Of a stretch of 5,573 nucleotides of DNA, positions 1 through 5,573 are shown in pieces. The number at the start of each line of letters is the position of its first letter. Position 1 is the first letter of the stretch. The notes under the pieces were generated by a model. The model ran no database searches, had not been told where the DNA came from, and saw nothing but the letters and a program-made list of their open reading frames with translations. Both the position numbers and the translations under genes were made by a program. Source of the DNA: Oscillospiraceae bacterium (GTDB lineage: Bacteria; Bacillota; Clostridia; Oscillospirales; Ruminococcaceae); the NCBI GenBank assembly GCA_016296485.1, contig JAEDJF010000097.1, forward strand, positions 1 to 5,573, in the 5' to 3' direction.

Positions 1-28
1 CGGGCGGCGCTTCTTCGTTTCATCAAAA

Positions 29-1966
29 TTATTTGCAGACCTTGTTGTCAACTTCCTCGCGGAGTTTCGCGATGAATTCGTCAAGAGAGATTGCGCCGAG
101 GTCGCCGTCGCGCCTGGAGCGGACGGCAACTTTGCCTTCCTCCATCTCTTTGGCGCCGACAACGAGCATATAGGGAACCTTTTCAAGCTGGGCTTCGCGG
201 ATCTTGAAGCCAATCTTCTCGTAGCGGCTGTCGCAGGTGGGGCGGAAGCCGGCGCGAAGAAGTTTTTTCTTTATTTCCTCCGCGTACTCGTTCTGGTCCT
301 CGGTGATGGGCATTACGCGCACCTGCTCCGGAGAGAGCCATGCGGGAAGCGCGCCGGCGTATTTCTCGATGAGAAGGGCGATGGTGCGCTCGTAGCAGCC
401 GAGGCTGGTCCTGTGAATGATATAGGGATATACCTGCTGGTTGTTCTGGTCGGTATAGGTCATTCCGAAGCGCTGGGCAAGCATCATATCAATCTGAATG
501 GTGACAAGGGTGTCCTCTTTTCCAAAGACGTTTTTGCCCTGAACGTCGAGCTTCGGACCGTAGAAAGCGGCTTCGCCCTTTTCCTCGGTGTATTCAAGCC
601 CGATGTCGTCGAGAATCTTTCTCATGGCGCTTTCGGCTTCTTCCCACATTTCGGGAGTGCCCTCATATTTGTCCTTGTTGTCAGGGTCCCATTTGGAGAA
701 GCGGAAAGTGAGGTCCTCGTAAAGACCGACGTCGGTCATAACCTCTTTCATCAGCTTCACGCAGTTTTTGAACTCCTCCTCGAGCTGGTCCGGGCGGAGA
801 ATGAGGTGTCCCTCGGTGATGGTGAACTGGCGAAGGCGGATAAGTCCGTGCATCTCGCCGGAGGCCTCGTTGCGGAAGAGGGTAGAGGTCTCGCCGTAGC
901 GGATAGGAAGGTCACGGTAGGAGTGCTTTTCGCTGAGATAGACCTGGTACTGGAAGGGGCAGGTCATCGGGCGGAGCGCAAAGACCTCTTTGTCCTTCTC
1001 CTCGTCGCCGAGGACGAACATATTCTCTTTATAGTGGTCCCAGTGTCCGGAGACTTTATAAAGGTCGGACTTCGCCATAAGGGGAGTTTTGGTCATTACG
1101 TAGCCGTACTCGTACTCCTCCTTGTCCTGAATGTAGCGATTGAGAATCTGGAAGAGCTTGGTTCCCTTCGGCATAAGGCAGGGAAGTCCCTGACCGATGT
1201 AGTCGCTGTTGCAGAAATATTTGAGCTGGCGTCCGAGGACGTTGTGGTCCCGGCGCTTCGCGTCCTCGACGGCTTCAAGGTACGCCTCGAGCTCCGCCTT
1301 TTTCGGGAAGGAGATGCCGTAGATTCGGGAGAGCATCTTGTTCTTCTCGTTTCCGCGCCAGTAGGCGCCGGTGGTGGAGGTGAGCTTAAATGCCTTGATG
1401 GGGGCGATGTTCATAAGGTGGGGTCCGGCGCAAAGCTCGGTGAAATCGCCCTGTTTGTAGAAGCTGAGGGCTTCGCCCTTGCCCGCATGCTCGTCGATGA
1501 GCTCGAGCTTATAGGGCTGGTCCTTCATAAGCTCTCTTGCTTCCTCGGGGGACATGGTGAATTTTTGGAGCTCAAGACCGGTTTTTACGATTTTCGCCAT
1601 CTCCTCCTCAATTTTTTTGAGGTCGTCGGAGGTGAAGGGGCGCTCCACGTCAAAGTCGTAGTAGAAACCGTTGTCGATGGCGGGACCGATGGAGAATTTA
1701 GCGCCGGGGAAAAGGCGGAGAACCGCCTGTGCCATTACGTGGCTGGTGGTGTGCCAAAAGGCTTTCTTTCCGTAGGGGTCGTCAAAGGTGAGAATTTCAA
1801 CTTCGCAGTCCTTTTCAATGGGAGTGCGAAGGTCGCAGCCTTCGCCGTCGATTTTTGCGGCGCAGGCAACTCTTGCAAGACCGGAGCTGATGCTCTGGGC
1901 GATTTGGTAGGGGGTGACGCCGTTTTCAAATTCATGGACGTCGCCGCGAAGTGATACTTTAACCAT
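29..1966 (-). CDS. thrS: Threonyl-tRNA synthetase
   Basis: Class II aminoacyl-tRNA synthetase that charges tRNA-Thr with threonine in the cytoplasm. The 645-aa product is close to the usual length (about 640) and has all domains: TGS (about 1-60); editing domain (about 65-215) with H72 and H76 (HTTSH) and C179/H183 (CAGPH), the set used to clear mis-charged serine; catalytic core (about 245-535); and C-terminal anticodon-binding domain (about 545-640). The zinc/threonine ligands are visible as C336 (RPMTCP), H387 (TEGH) and H518 (IIHRT). Motif 2 arginine is R365 (FRNEASGEMHG) and motif 3 arginine is R527 (CYERT). An ATG at 1990 is in frame, but the start at 1966 is preferred: it begins MVKVSLRGD, where TGS domains normally begin, and has GGAGGT 6 nt upstream. 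It lies 69 nt behind the HEAT-like gene with no clear terminator between, so it should be co-transcribed and controlled by the upstream threonine T-box. Nothing appears truncated or missing. Confidence 0.98.
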   Translation of the reverse strand: MVKVSLRGDVHEFENGVTPYQIAQSISSGLARVACAAKIDGEGCDLRTPIEKDCEVEILTFDDPYGKKAFWHTTSHVMAQAVLRLFPGAKFSIGPAIDNGFYYDFDVERPFTSDDLKKIEEEMAKIVKTGLELQKFTMSPEEARELMKDQPYKLELIDEHAGKGEALSFYKQGDFTELCAGPHLMNIAPIKAFKLTSTTGAYWRGNEKNKMLSRIYGISFPKKAELEAYLEAVEDAKRRDHNVLGRQLKYFCNSDYIGQGLPCLMPKGTKLFQILNRYIQDKEEYEYGYVMTKTPLMAKSDLYKVSGHWDHYKENMFVLGDEEKDKEVFALRPMTCPFQYQVYLSEKHSYRDLPIRYGETSTLFRNEASGEMHGLIRLRQFTITEGHLILRPDQLEEEFKNCVKLMKEVMTDVGLYEDLTFRFSKWDPDNKDKYEGTPEMWEEAESAMRKILDDIGLEYTEEKGEAAFYGPKLDVQGKNVFGKEDTLVTIQIDMMLAQRFGMTYTDQNNQQVYPYIIHRTSLGCYERTIALLIEKYAGALPAWLSPEQVRVMPITEDQNEYAEEIKKKLLRAGFRPTCDSRYEKIGFKIREAQLEKVPYMLVVGAKEMEEGKVAVRSRRDGDLGAISLDEFIAKLREEVDNKVCK

Positions 1967-1972
1967 TGTTTT

Positions 1973-1978
1973 ACCTCC
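1973..1978 (-). promoter_or_regulatory. Ribosome binding site of thrS
   Basis: GGAGGT read on the minus strand, 6 nt before the ATG at 1966. It lies inside the longer reading frame that begins at 1990, and so decides in favour of the shorter 645-aa start. Confidence 0.9.
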
Positions 1979-2035
1979 ATATATAATCAATTGTTTTGCT
2001 GTATTTTATCGCGGGAAAAATACCCGCCGTAAAAA

Positions 2036-2470
2036 CTAAATCTTTTCAAGGGCTTTTTCTCTGTCCTTTTCCGGAAGGGGACGCATGCTGTCTTTATATC
2101 CCGAAAAATCCGCGTTCCGGAGTCTTTTTGCAATTTCGTCCCGAAGCCCGGGCTTTTGCGCCGCCAGCGACGGAAGGCTTTGAATGAACTGCCTTGCGGT
2201 GATGGGCTTTTCGTCGGTTATGTGCGAAAGCAGCTTTTCCCGGGAAGCGTCTATAAGCTTGCGCCTGTCCCATTTTGCGCTGGCGATTATCAAAAGCAGC
2301 GCCCTCGTGCGAACAAAGGAGCTTTTGTCATCGGTAAGAGAAAGAAGATACTCCATATGCTCATAAACCTCGGGACCGGCTTCGCTCGCTTCAAGAAGCT
2401 TTTTAAAAGCCGCACAGCCCTCGTCGGCGTTTTTTGAAGTCAGAAGAGAGACGTTTTCAGAAATCTCCAT
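2036..2470 (-). CDS. Small HEAT-repeat-like protein (family sometimes labelled 'SufBD protein')
   Basis: A 144-aa soluble, apparently all-helical protein with no signal peptide or membrane segment. From memory it resembles a Clostridia family often auto-named 'SufBD protein'. That label looks misleading: the protein is far too short for SufB or SufD, and no Fe-S assembly motif is visible. Landmarks are a helical pair around 50-70 (SSFVRTRALLLI.. then AKWD), a second at 86-109 (DEKPITARQF.. then KPGL), and a C-terminal stretch at 121-136 (DFSGYKDSM then PLPEKD). The spacing of helices with an R/Q-rich second helix suggests HEAT-type helical hairpins, hence a protein-binding role; the true function is unknown. 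The start at 2470 is chosen because GGAGGT lies 5 nt upstream; the frame runs open to 2569, but that extension crosses the T-box and terminator. It is the first gene behind the threonine T-box and precedes thrS by 69 nt. Confidence 0.85.
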   Translation of the reverse strand: MEISENVSLLTSKNADEGCAAFKKLLEASEAGPEVYEHMEYLLSLTDDKSSFVRTRALLLIIASAKWDRRKLIDASREKLLSHITDEKPITARQFIQSLPSLAAQKPGLRDEIAKRLRNADFSGYKDSMRPLPEKDREKALEKI

Positions 2471-2475
2471 TTTAA

Positions 2476-2481
2476 ACCTCC
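2476..2481 (-). promoter_or_regulatory. Ribosome binding site of the HEAT-like gene
   Basis: GGAGGT on the minus strand, 5 nt before the ATG at 2470 and just after the U-tract of the T-box terminator. It fixes the start and excludes the longer frame that would be translated through the leader. Confidence 0.88.
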
Positions 2482-2484
2482 GAT

Positions 2485-2524
2485 AAAACAAAAAGAGCTT
2501 CGCCCCAGATAAGGGGCGAAGCTC
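2485..2524 (-). terminator. T-box intrinsic terminator (attenuator)
   Basis: A perfect 12-bp stem on the minus strand: GAGCTTCGCCCC (2524-2513) pairs with GGGGCGAAGCTC (2506-2495), with loop TTATCT, followed by TTTTTGTTTT. Its 5' arm overlaps the segment that would pair with the T-box core, the usual arrangement for switching between terminator and antiterminator. Confidence 0.95.
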
Positions 2525-2731
2525 CAAAGCTCCACGGTTCCACCCTTGTTCGCGGGGTAAACCCCGCACTCAAAGTTTGCCTTTAACGCGGCGACGCGGC
2601 CTGTTCGCTAAAACTTGCAGGCTCTCCGGGGTCGGTCCTTTGCGGCTTTGACAAATGCCTTCCAGAATAATGGCATTCTCTCTGTGACAAAACTCCGCTT
2701 CGGTTTCCCCATCAGCGATTTATCTAATATG
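2485..2731 (-). promoter_or_regulatory. Threonine T-box riboswitch leader
   Basis: A tRNA-sensing leader that lets transcription continue when uncharged tRNA-Thr binds. Read on the minus strand, it contains these parts. Stem I has its base at GGGG 2710-2707 paired with CCCC 2632-2629, a second helix using GCGG and CCGC, an AGAGAG internal motif (2683-2678) and an apical helix AATGCC 2677-2672 with GGCATT 2659-2654. The specifier loop has ACC at 2636-2634, a Thr codon followed by a purine (G). Stem II is GCCTG 2622-2618 with CAGGC 2603-2599, and its loop can pair downstream. Stem III is GCGGGG 2567-2562 with CCCCGC 2557-2552. The T-box core AAGGGTGGAACCGTGG is at 2547-2532, and a terminator follows. 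AAGGG of the T-box can pair with CCCTT 2515-2511 inside the terminator stem, giving the antiterminator. The 5' end is inferred from the promoter. The ACC specifier agrees with thrS downstream. Confidence 0.95.
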
Positions 2732-2737
2732 GCATTT

Positions 2738-2766
2738 ATACTACCACCAAGAAGTGATTTTGTCAA
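2738..2766 (-). promoter_or_regulatory. Sigma-A-type promoter of the T-box/thrS operon
   Basis: Minus strand: TTGACA (2766-2761), 17-nt spacer, TAGTAT (2743-2738). The -35 is a perfect consensus and the -10 matches 4 of 6. A start of transcription near 2731 would place stem I of the T-box close to the 5' end of the RNA, as expected. AT-rich sequence lies upstream. Confidence 0.8.
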
Positions 2767-2900
2767 CGGAAAACTTGCAAAAAGTGAAATAAATTATTTT
2801 TAATTATTATAATCTGAAATATAAAAAATCTCCAAAACTGAATTTTTTGACCCGTTTGTTCCTTTTTTGATATTTGTTATTCATAAATATCCGATTTTCC
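2767..2900. other. AT-rich divergent intergenic spacer
   Basis: About 134 bases between the back-to-back promoters of the thrS unit and rny. It is strongly AT-rich with several A and T runs. I see no gene, no clear operator palindrome and no repeat here. It may act as UP-element-like DNA for either promoter, which is inference only. Confidence 0.5.
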
Positions 2901-2930
2901 TTGACATAACCCCTATACTTATATTATTAT
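2901..2930 (+). promoter_or_regulatory. Sigma-A-type promoter of rny
   Basis: TTGACA (2901-2906), 18-nt spacer, TATTAT (2925-2930). The -35 is perfect, the -10 matches 5 of 6, and the spacer is one base longer than the usual optimum. It predicts a transcript starting near 2937 and a 5' leader of about 65 nt, which contains a small hairpin (2946-2966). Confidence 0.75.
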
Positions 2931-2982
2931 TAGATTAACGTGTGGAAGTCTGCAATTTACAGATTTAAACATTTAATATATA

Positions 2983-2989
2983 GAAAGGA
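2983..2989 (+). promoter_or_regulatory. Distant ribosome binding site of rny
   Basis: GAAAGGA ends 14 nt before the ATG at 3004; 5-9 nt is usual. The spacer (ATATATAACCACCA) has no better Shine-Dalgarno match. No in-frame alternative start with a better site is seen, since the next in-frame ATG (residue 16) lacks one and sits close to the membrane anchor. Confidence 0.5.
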
Positions 2990-3003
2990 ATATATAACCA
3001 CCA

Positions 3004-4614
3004 ATGGATTTTTTGACCTTCATTAATGGCTTGAGTATCTTTTCCGATATGAGTTCGGGCGATATTCTTGTCTGCGTGATCACCGGTATCATCGCTTTGG
3101 TCGTTGGTTTGATAATCGCTTTCCCTGTGGGTGTTGCATATAGACGCAGAGTGGCTGAAGCCGAGCTCGGCTCCGCCGAAGAAGAAGCAAGACGCATTGT
3201 AAACGAATCAATCAAAACAGCTGAAAGCAGAAAAAAAGAAGCTCTCGTCGAAGCAAAAGACGAGATACACCGTCTCCGTTCCGAAGCGGACAAGGAGATA
3301 AAGGACCGCCGCTCCGAGGTACAGCGCCAGGAGCACCGCAACCAGCAAAAAGAAGAGTCCCTTGAAAAGAAAGCCGACAGCCTTGATAAAAAGGAAGAGG
3401 CAATACAGGAAAAAATGCAGGCAGCCGAGGAGCGCCTCACCGAAGCCGAACAGATTAAAAAGAGCCAGTTTGAAATGCTCGAGCGTATTTCCGGCTACAG
3501 CGAGGAACAGGCAAAGGCGCAGCTTCTCGGCGAAGTTGAGGCGAAGCTCGCCCACGACAAGGCGCTTCGCATAATGCAGTTTGAGCAGCAGCTCAAGGAC
3601 GAGGCGGAGGAAAAGGCAAGAGAGATTCTCGGAACCGCCGTTTCCCGCTGCGCTCCGGATTACGTCGCAGAAGCGACGGTCTCCGTCGTTCCGCTTCCGA
3701 ACGATGAGATGAAGGGTCGCATCATCGGCCGCGAGGGAAGAAATATCCGCGCACTCGAGACCCTTACCGGCGTCGATCTCATAATCGACGATACCCCGGA
3801 AGCAATCACTCTTTCGAGCTTCGACCCCGTAAGGCGTGAAATCGCCCGTCTCAGCCTTGAAAAACTCATTCAGGACGGTCGTATCCACCCGGCGAGAATT
3901 GAGGAAACCGTCGAAAAAGCGCGCAAAGAGGTTGACGCAAAAATCAAGCAGGACGGCGAAAGAGCTGTTCTTGAGTGCGGAATCCACGGAATGGCTCCCG
4001 AGCTCATAAGACTTCTCGGTCGTATGAGATACCGCACCAGCTACGGTCAGAACGTGCTCCAGCACTCCATCGAGGTGGCACAGATTGCCGGAATGCTCGC
4101 CAGCGAAATGGGCGGCGTTGACGTGAATCTTGCCCGGAGGGCGGGTCTTCTCCACGACATCGGCAAGGCCCTCACCCACGAAATCGAGGGCAGCCACGTC
4201 AACATCGGCGTTGACGTCGCGAGAAAATATAAGGAGTCTGAAGGAGTTATCCACGCTATCGAAGCTCACCACAACGACGTTGAGCCGAGAACAACCGTCG
4301 CCTGGCTCGTTCAGGCAGCGGACGCCATTTCCGCCGCAAGACCCGGCGCGAGACGCGAGAACCTCGAGAACTACATCAAGCGTCTTGAGAAGCTCGAGGA
4401 AATCGCGAACTCCTTTGAGGGCGTTGACAACTGCTTCGCAATCCAGGCAGGACGCGAAGTTCGAATCGTCGTCAAGCCCGAGCTCATCGACGATGACCAT
4501 ATGGTGCTCCTTGCACACAATATTGCCGAAAAAATCGAGTCCGAGCTCGACTATCCCGGTCAGATCAAGGTTCACCTCGTGCGCGAAAGCCGCGCGGTTG
4601 ACTACGCGAAATAA
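3004..4614 (+). CDS. rny: Ribonuclease Y
   Basis: Membrane-anchored endoribonuclease that begins mRNA decay in many Gram-positive bacteria. The 536-aa product has the full family layout. A hydrophobic anchor at about 20-44 is followed by YRRR. A long charged coiled coil rich in E, K, R and A covers about 50-205. A KH RNA-binding domain (about 222-290) contains GRIIGREGRNIRALE at 238-252. An HD metal-dependent phosphohydrolase domain (about 335-440) shows H354 (LQHS), the H384-D385 pair (LLHDIGK), H398, H422/H423 (AHHND) and D440. The C-terminal region ends in VRESRAVDYAK, typical of the family. The length is near the usual 510-530, with a slightly long N-terminal lead of about 19 residues before the anchor. 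The ATG at 3004 is the only good start; AGGA lies 14 nt upstream, an unusually long spacing. It has its own promoter and a terminator 13 nt after the stop, so it appears monocistronic. Confidence 0.98.
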   Translation: MDFLTFINGLSIFSDMSSGDILVCVITGIIALVVGLIIAFPVGVAYRRRVAEAELGSAEEEARRIVNESIKTAESRKKEALVEAKDEIHRLRSEADKEIKDRRSEVQRQEHRNQQKEESLEKKADSLDKKEEAIQEKMQAAEERLTEAEQIKKSQFEMLERISGYSEEQAKAQLLGEVEAKLAHDKALRIMQFEQQLKDEAEEKAREILGTAVSRCAPDYVAEATVSVVPLPNDEMKGRIIGREGRNIRALETLTGVDLIIDDTPEAITLSSFDPVRREIARLSLEKLIQDGRIHPARIEETVEKARKEVDAKIKQDGERAVLECGIHGMAPELIRLLGRMRYRTSYGQNVLQHSIEVAQIAGMLASEMGGVDVNLARRAGLLHDIGKALTHEIEGSHVNIGVDVARKYKESEGVIHAIEAHHNDVEPRTTVAWLVQAADAISAARPGARRENLENYIKRLEKLEEIANSFEGVDNCFAIQAGREVRIVVKPELIDDDHMVLLAHNIAEKIESELDYPGQIKVHLVRESRAVDYAK

Positions 4615-4626
4615 TAAAAAATTAAA

Positions 4627-4660
4627 ATCCCGAGGGGAATTTCCCCTCGGGATTTTTTTG
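4627..4660. terminator. Bidirectional intrinsic terminator between rny and the HAD gene
   Basis: A perfect 12-bp stem: ATCCCGAGGGGA (4627-4638) pairs with TCCCCTCGGGAT (4642-4653), with a 3-nt loop and T-run on the plus strand (to 4659). On the minus strand the same stem is followed by TTTTAATTTTTT, so it can also end transcription of the convergent HAD gene, whose stop is at 4680. Confidence 0.93.
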
Positions 4661-4679
4661 CGCCCAAAAGCGCGGCAAA

Positions 4680-5462
4680 TTATTTTTTCAGCTCGATAAG
4701 AATGTCCGCCGCCTCGGCGAAGCCTTTGCCGCCCTCGCCGGAGGTGACGTATTTCGGAAGGTGCTCCATATAGCGAGCGTACTTCACGATGTTCGCGACG
4801 CCGCAGCTCATGGGGAAATGCTCAAACATATGCTCGTCGTTGGCGGCGTCGCCGAAATAAATGGCGCAGGAAGCGGGGTCGTCTATGCCGAGCTTCTCTT
4901 TGAAATAGAGAAGCGTCATGGGCAGCTTGTCGTAATCCCCGAACCAGGTGTTGACGTGAATGGAGCTGACGTTGCCGTGGGCGCCGACGCTTTCCGCCGT
5001 GGCAAGAATGTCCTTCGCCGTCTCAAAGGAGAGGGCGTCCTCCTTTTCCTCCGCGTAGTTGAACGCAAAGTCGTTGAAGCGGCTGAACTGGTCCATGCTC
5101 ACCTTGACGTTTGGGTACTTTGCCCTTACGGCGTCAAGGATTTTTTTATGCGCCGTTTCCTTGTCCTTCGGGACGGAGGGGTGAACGAAAGCCTTTCTTG
5201 AGCCGTTTTCAAGGTAGTAAACGACGCTTCCGCTTTCGGCGATTATGGCTTCGACGGGCCAGTCGGTGATGTTAACCGCCGCCCATCCAGCGGTCCTCCC
5301 GGTGACGGGAATGACCTTGAAACCCGCCTCCTTGAGCCGCCAGAGGGCGGCATAGGTCTCGGGAAGGAGCGGCCAGCCGTTAGTCAGGGTGCCGTCGATG
5401 TCCGTGAGCACGTACTTGATTTTTGAAACTTCTTCTTTTGTAATCTCATTTATGTTTTTCAT
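4680..5462 (-). CDS. HAD-superfamily phosphatase (type IIB, Cof/SPP-like)
   Basis: A cytoplasmic Mg-dependent phosphohydrolase of 260 aa; no signal peptide or membrane segment is seen. The four HAD motifs are present: motif I DIDGTLT with nucleophile D21 and D23; motif II VTGR with T54; motif III lysine K179 (DYDKLPM); and motif IV GDAANDEHMF with D205 and D209. The segment between motifs II and III (about 85-175) forms the C2-type cap, giving the family also seen in Cof phosphatases, sucrose-phosphate phosphatase and mannosyl-3-phosphoglycerate phosphatase. The substrate is likely a phosphorylated sugar or small metabolite but cannot be named from sequence. The AESGS segment (75-79) stands where many relatives have ENGA. 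The start at 5462 is chosen because GGGAG lies 7 nt upstream; the frame is open to 5522, but that extension coincides with the promoter. It is a single gene, convergent with rny and sharing its terminator. Confidence 0.92.
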   Translation of the reverse strand: MKNINEITKEEVSKIKYVLTDIDGTLTNGWPLLPETYAALWRLKEAGFKVIPVTGRTAGWAAVNITDWPVEAIIAESGSVVYYLENGSRKAFVHPSVPKDKETAHKKILDAVRAKYPNVKVSMDQFSRFNDFAFNYAEEKEDALSFETAKDILATAESVGAHGNVSSIHVNTWFGDYDKLPMTLLYFKEKLGIDDPASCAIYFGDAANDEHMFEHFPMSCGVANIVKYARYMEHLPKYVTSGEGGKGFAEAADILIELKK

Positions 5463-5469
5463 AAAATAA

Positions 5470-5474
5470 CTCCC
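5470..5474 (-). promoter_or_regulatory. Ribosome binding site of the HAD gene
   Basis: GGGAG on the minus strand, 7 nt before the ATG at 5462. It supports the 260-aa start over the longer frame that opens at 5522. Confidence 0.8.
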
Positions 5475-5493
5475 GTAAGCTTTGCATATATTA

Positions 5494-5522
5494 ATATTAC
5501 GCTTATATCTAAGCTCAGTCAA
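5494..5522 (-). promoter_or_regulatory. Sigma-A-type promoter of the HAD gene
   Basis: Minus strand: TTGACT (5522-5517), 17-nt spacer, TAATAT (5499-5494). The -35 matches 5 of 6 and the -10 matches 4 of 6, with ideal spacing. A start near 5487 gives a 5' leader of about 25 nt. The first bases of the longer reading frame (5522-5463) overlap this promoter. Confidence 0.75.
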
Positions 5523-5573
5523 TAGAAAAGATACATAAGTTAGTGGTGATATTTTTGAGATTTTTGAAGAAAA

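Noticed and set aside
1..23. Possible start of another minus-strand gene after thrS (ATG at 23, reading MKRRSAA)
   Set aside because: Only seven full codons are visible before the window edge and there is no well-placed ribosome site. The same bases could equally be part of a hairpin or spacer.
413..1954. Long open frame (513 codons) on the plus strand opposite thrS
   Set aside because: It is antisense to a fully conserved thrS, has a valine/leucine-rich composition typical of the reverse frame of a GC-biased gene, shows no family motif, and has no ribosome site.
2011..2027. Small hairpin (GCGGG/CCCGC) between the HEAT-like gene and thrS
   Set aside because: It has only 5 bp and a 7-nt loop, and is not followed by a U-tract on the minus strand, so it is not supported as a terminator. 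It might slightly affect mRNA stability.
2611..2782. TGCAAGTTTT occurring twice on the minus strand (near 2779-2770 and 2619-2610)
   Set aside because: Two 10-nt copies, one before the promoter and one in the T-box stem II loop, are not enough to support a repeat family or operator. Chance is likely in AT-rich sequence.
2615..2803. Short plus-strand frame across the T-box leader and its promoter
   Set aside because: The region is fully explained as the minus-strand T-box leader and promoter. There is no ribosome site, and the peptide has no recognisable features.
2806..2834. TATAAT on the minus strand at 2811-2806 as an additional thrS-unit promoter
   Set aside because: The matching -35 (TGGAGA) is weak, and the TTGACA/TAGTAT pair nearer the T-box explains the leader 5' end better.
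3208..4575. Long open frame (455 codons) on the minus strand opposite rny
   Set aside because: It is a shadow of the RNase Y codon pattern. The product has no recognisable domain, and the sense strand encodes every expected RNase Y motif.

Overview
The window carries four protein genes and a complete RNA-regulated leader. It looks like chromosome of a low-to-mid GC Gram-positive bacterium, most likely a gut-type Clostridia (Oscillospirales/Ruminococcaceae-like). This rests on a T-box leader, a membrane-anchored RNase Y, strong GGAGG-type ribosome sites, sigma-A-like promoters, and a small HEAT-like protein that I remember mainly from Clostridia. The taxonomic call is an inference; no search was run.

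Left part (1-2766, all minus strand): a T-box transcription unit. A TTGACA/TAGTAT promoter (2738-2766) drives a leader of about 250 nt (2485-2731). The leader has a stem I with an ACC (threonine) specifier, a possible pseudoknot, stem III, the T-box sequence and an intrinsic terminator. Behind it come a 144-aa HEAT-like protein (2036-2470) and then thrS, threonyl-tRNA synthetase (29-1966). Uncharged tRNA-Thr should therefore raise expression of both genes.

Middle (2767-3003): an AT-rich divergent intergenic region with the promoter of rny but no gene. rny (3004-4614, plus strand) encodes RNase Y, with a membrane anchor, long coiled coil, KH domain and HD domain. It appears to be a single-gene unit, closed by a strong, probably bidirectional terminator at 4627-4660.

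Right part (4680-5522, minus strand): a convergent single gene for a HAD-superfamily phosphatase of the Cof/sucrose-phosphate-phosphatase type, with its own TTGACT/TAATAT promoter at 5494-5522.

No mobile element, CRISPR array, tRNA or rRNA gene was seen. The genes are mostly housekeeping. The point of most interest is the uncharacterised HEAT-like gene placed between a threonine T-box and thrS. I found no convincing sign of a wholly new system.
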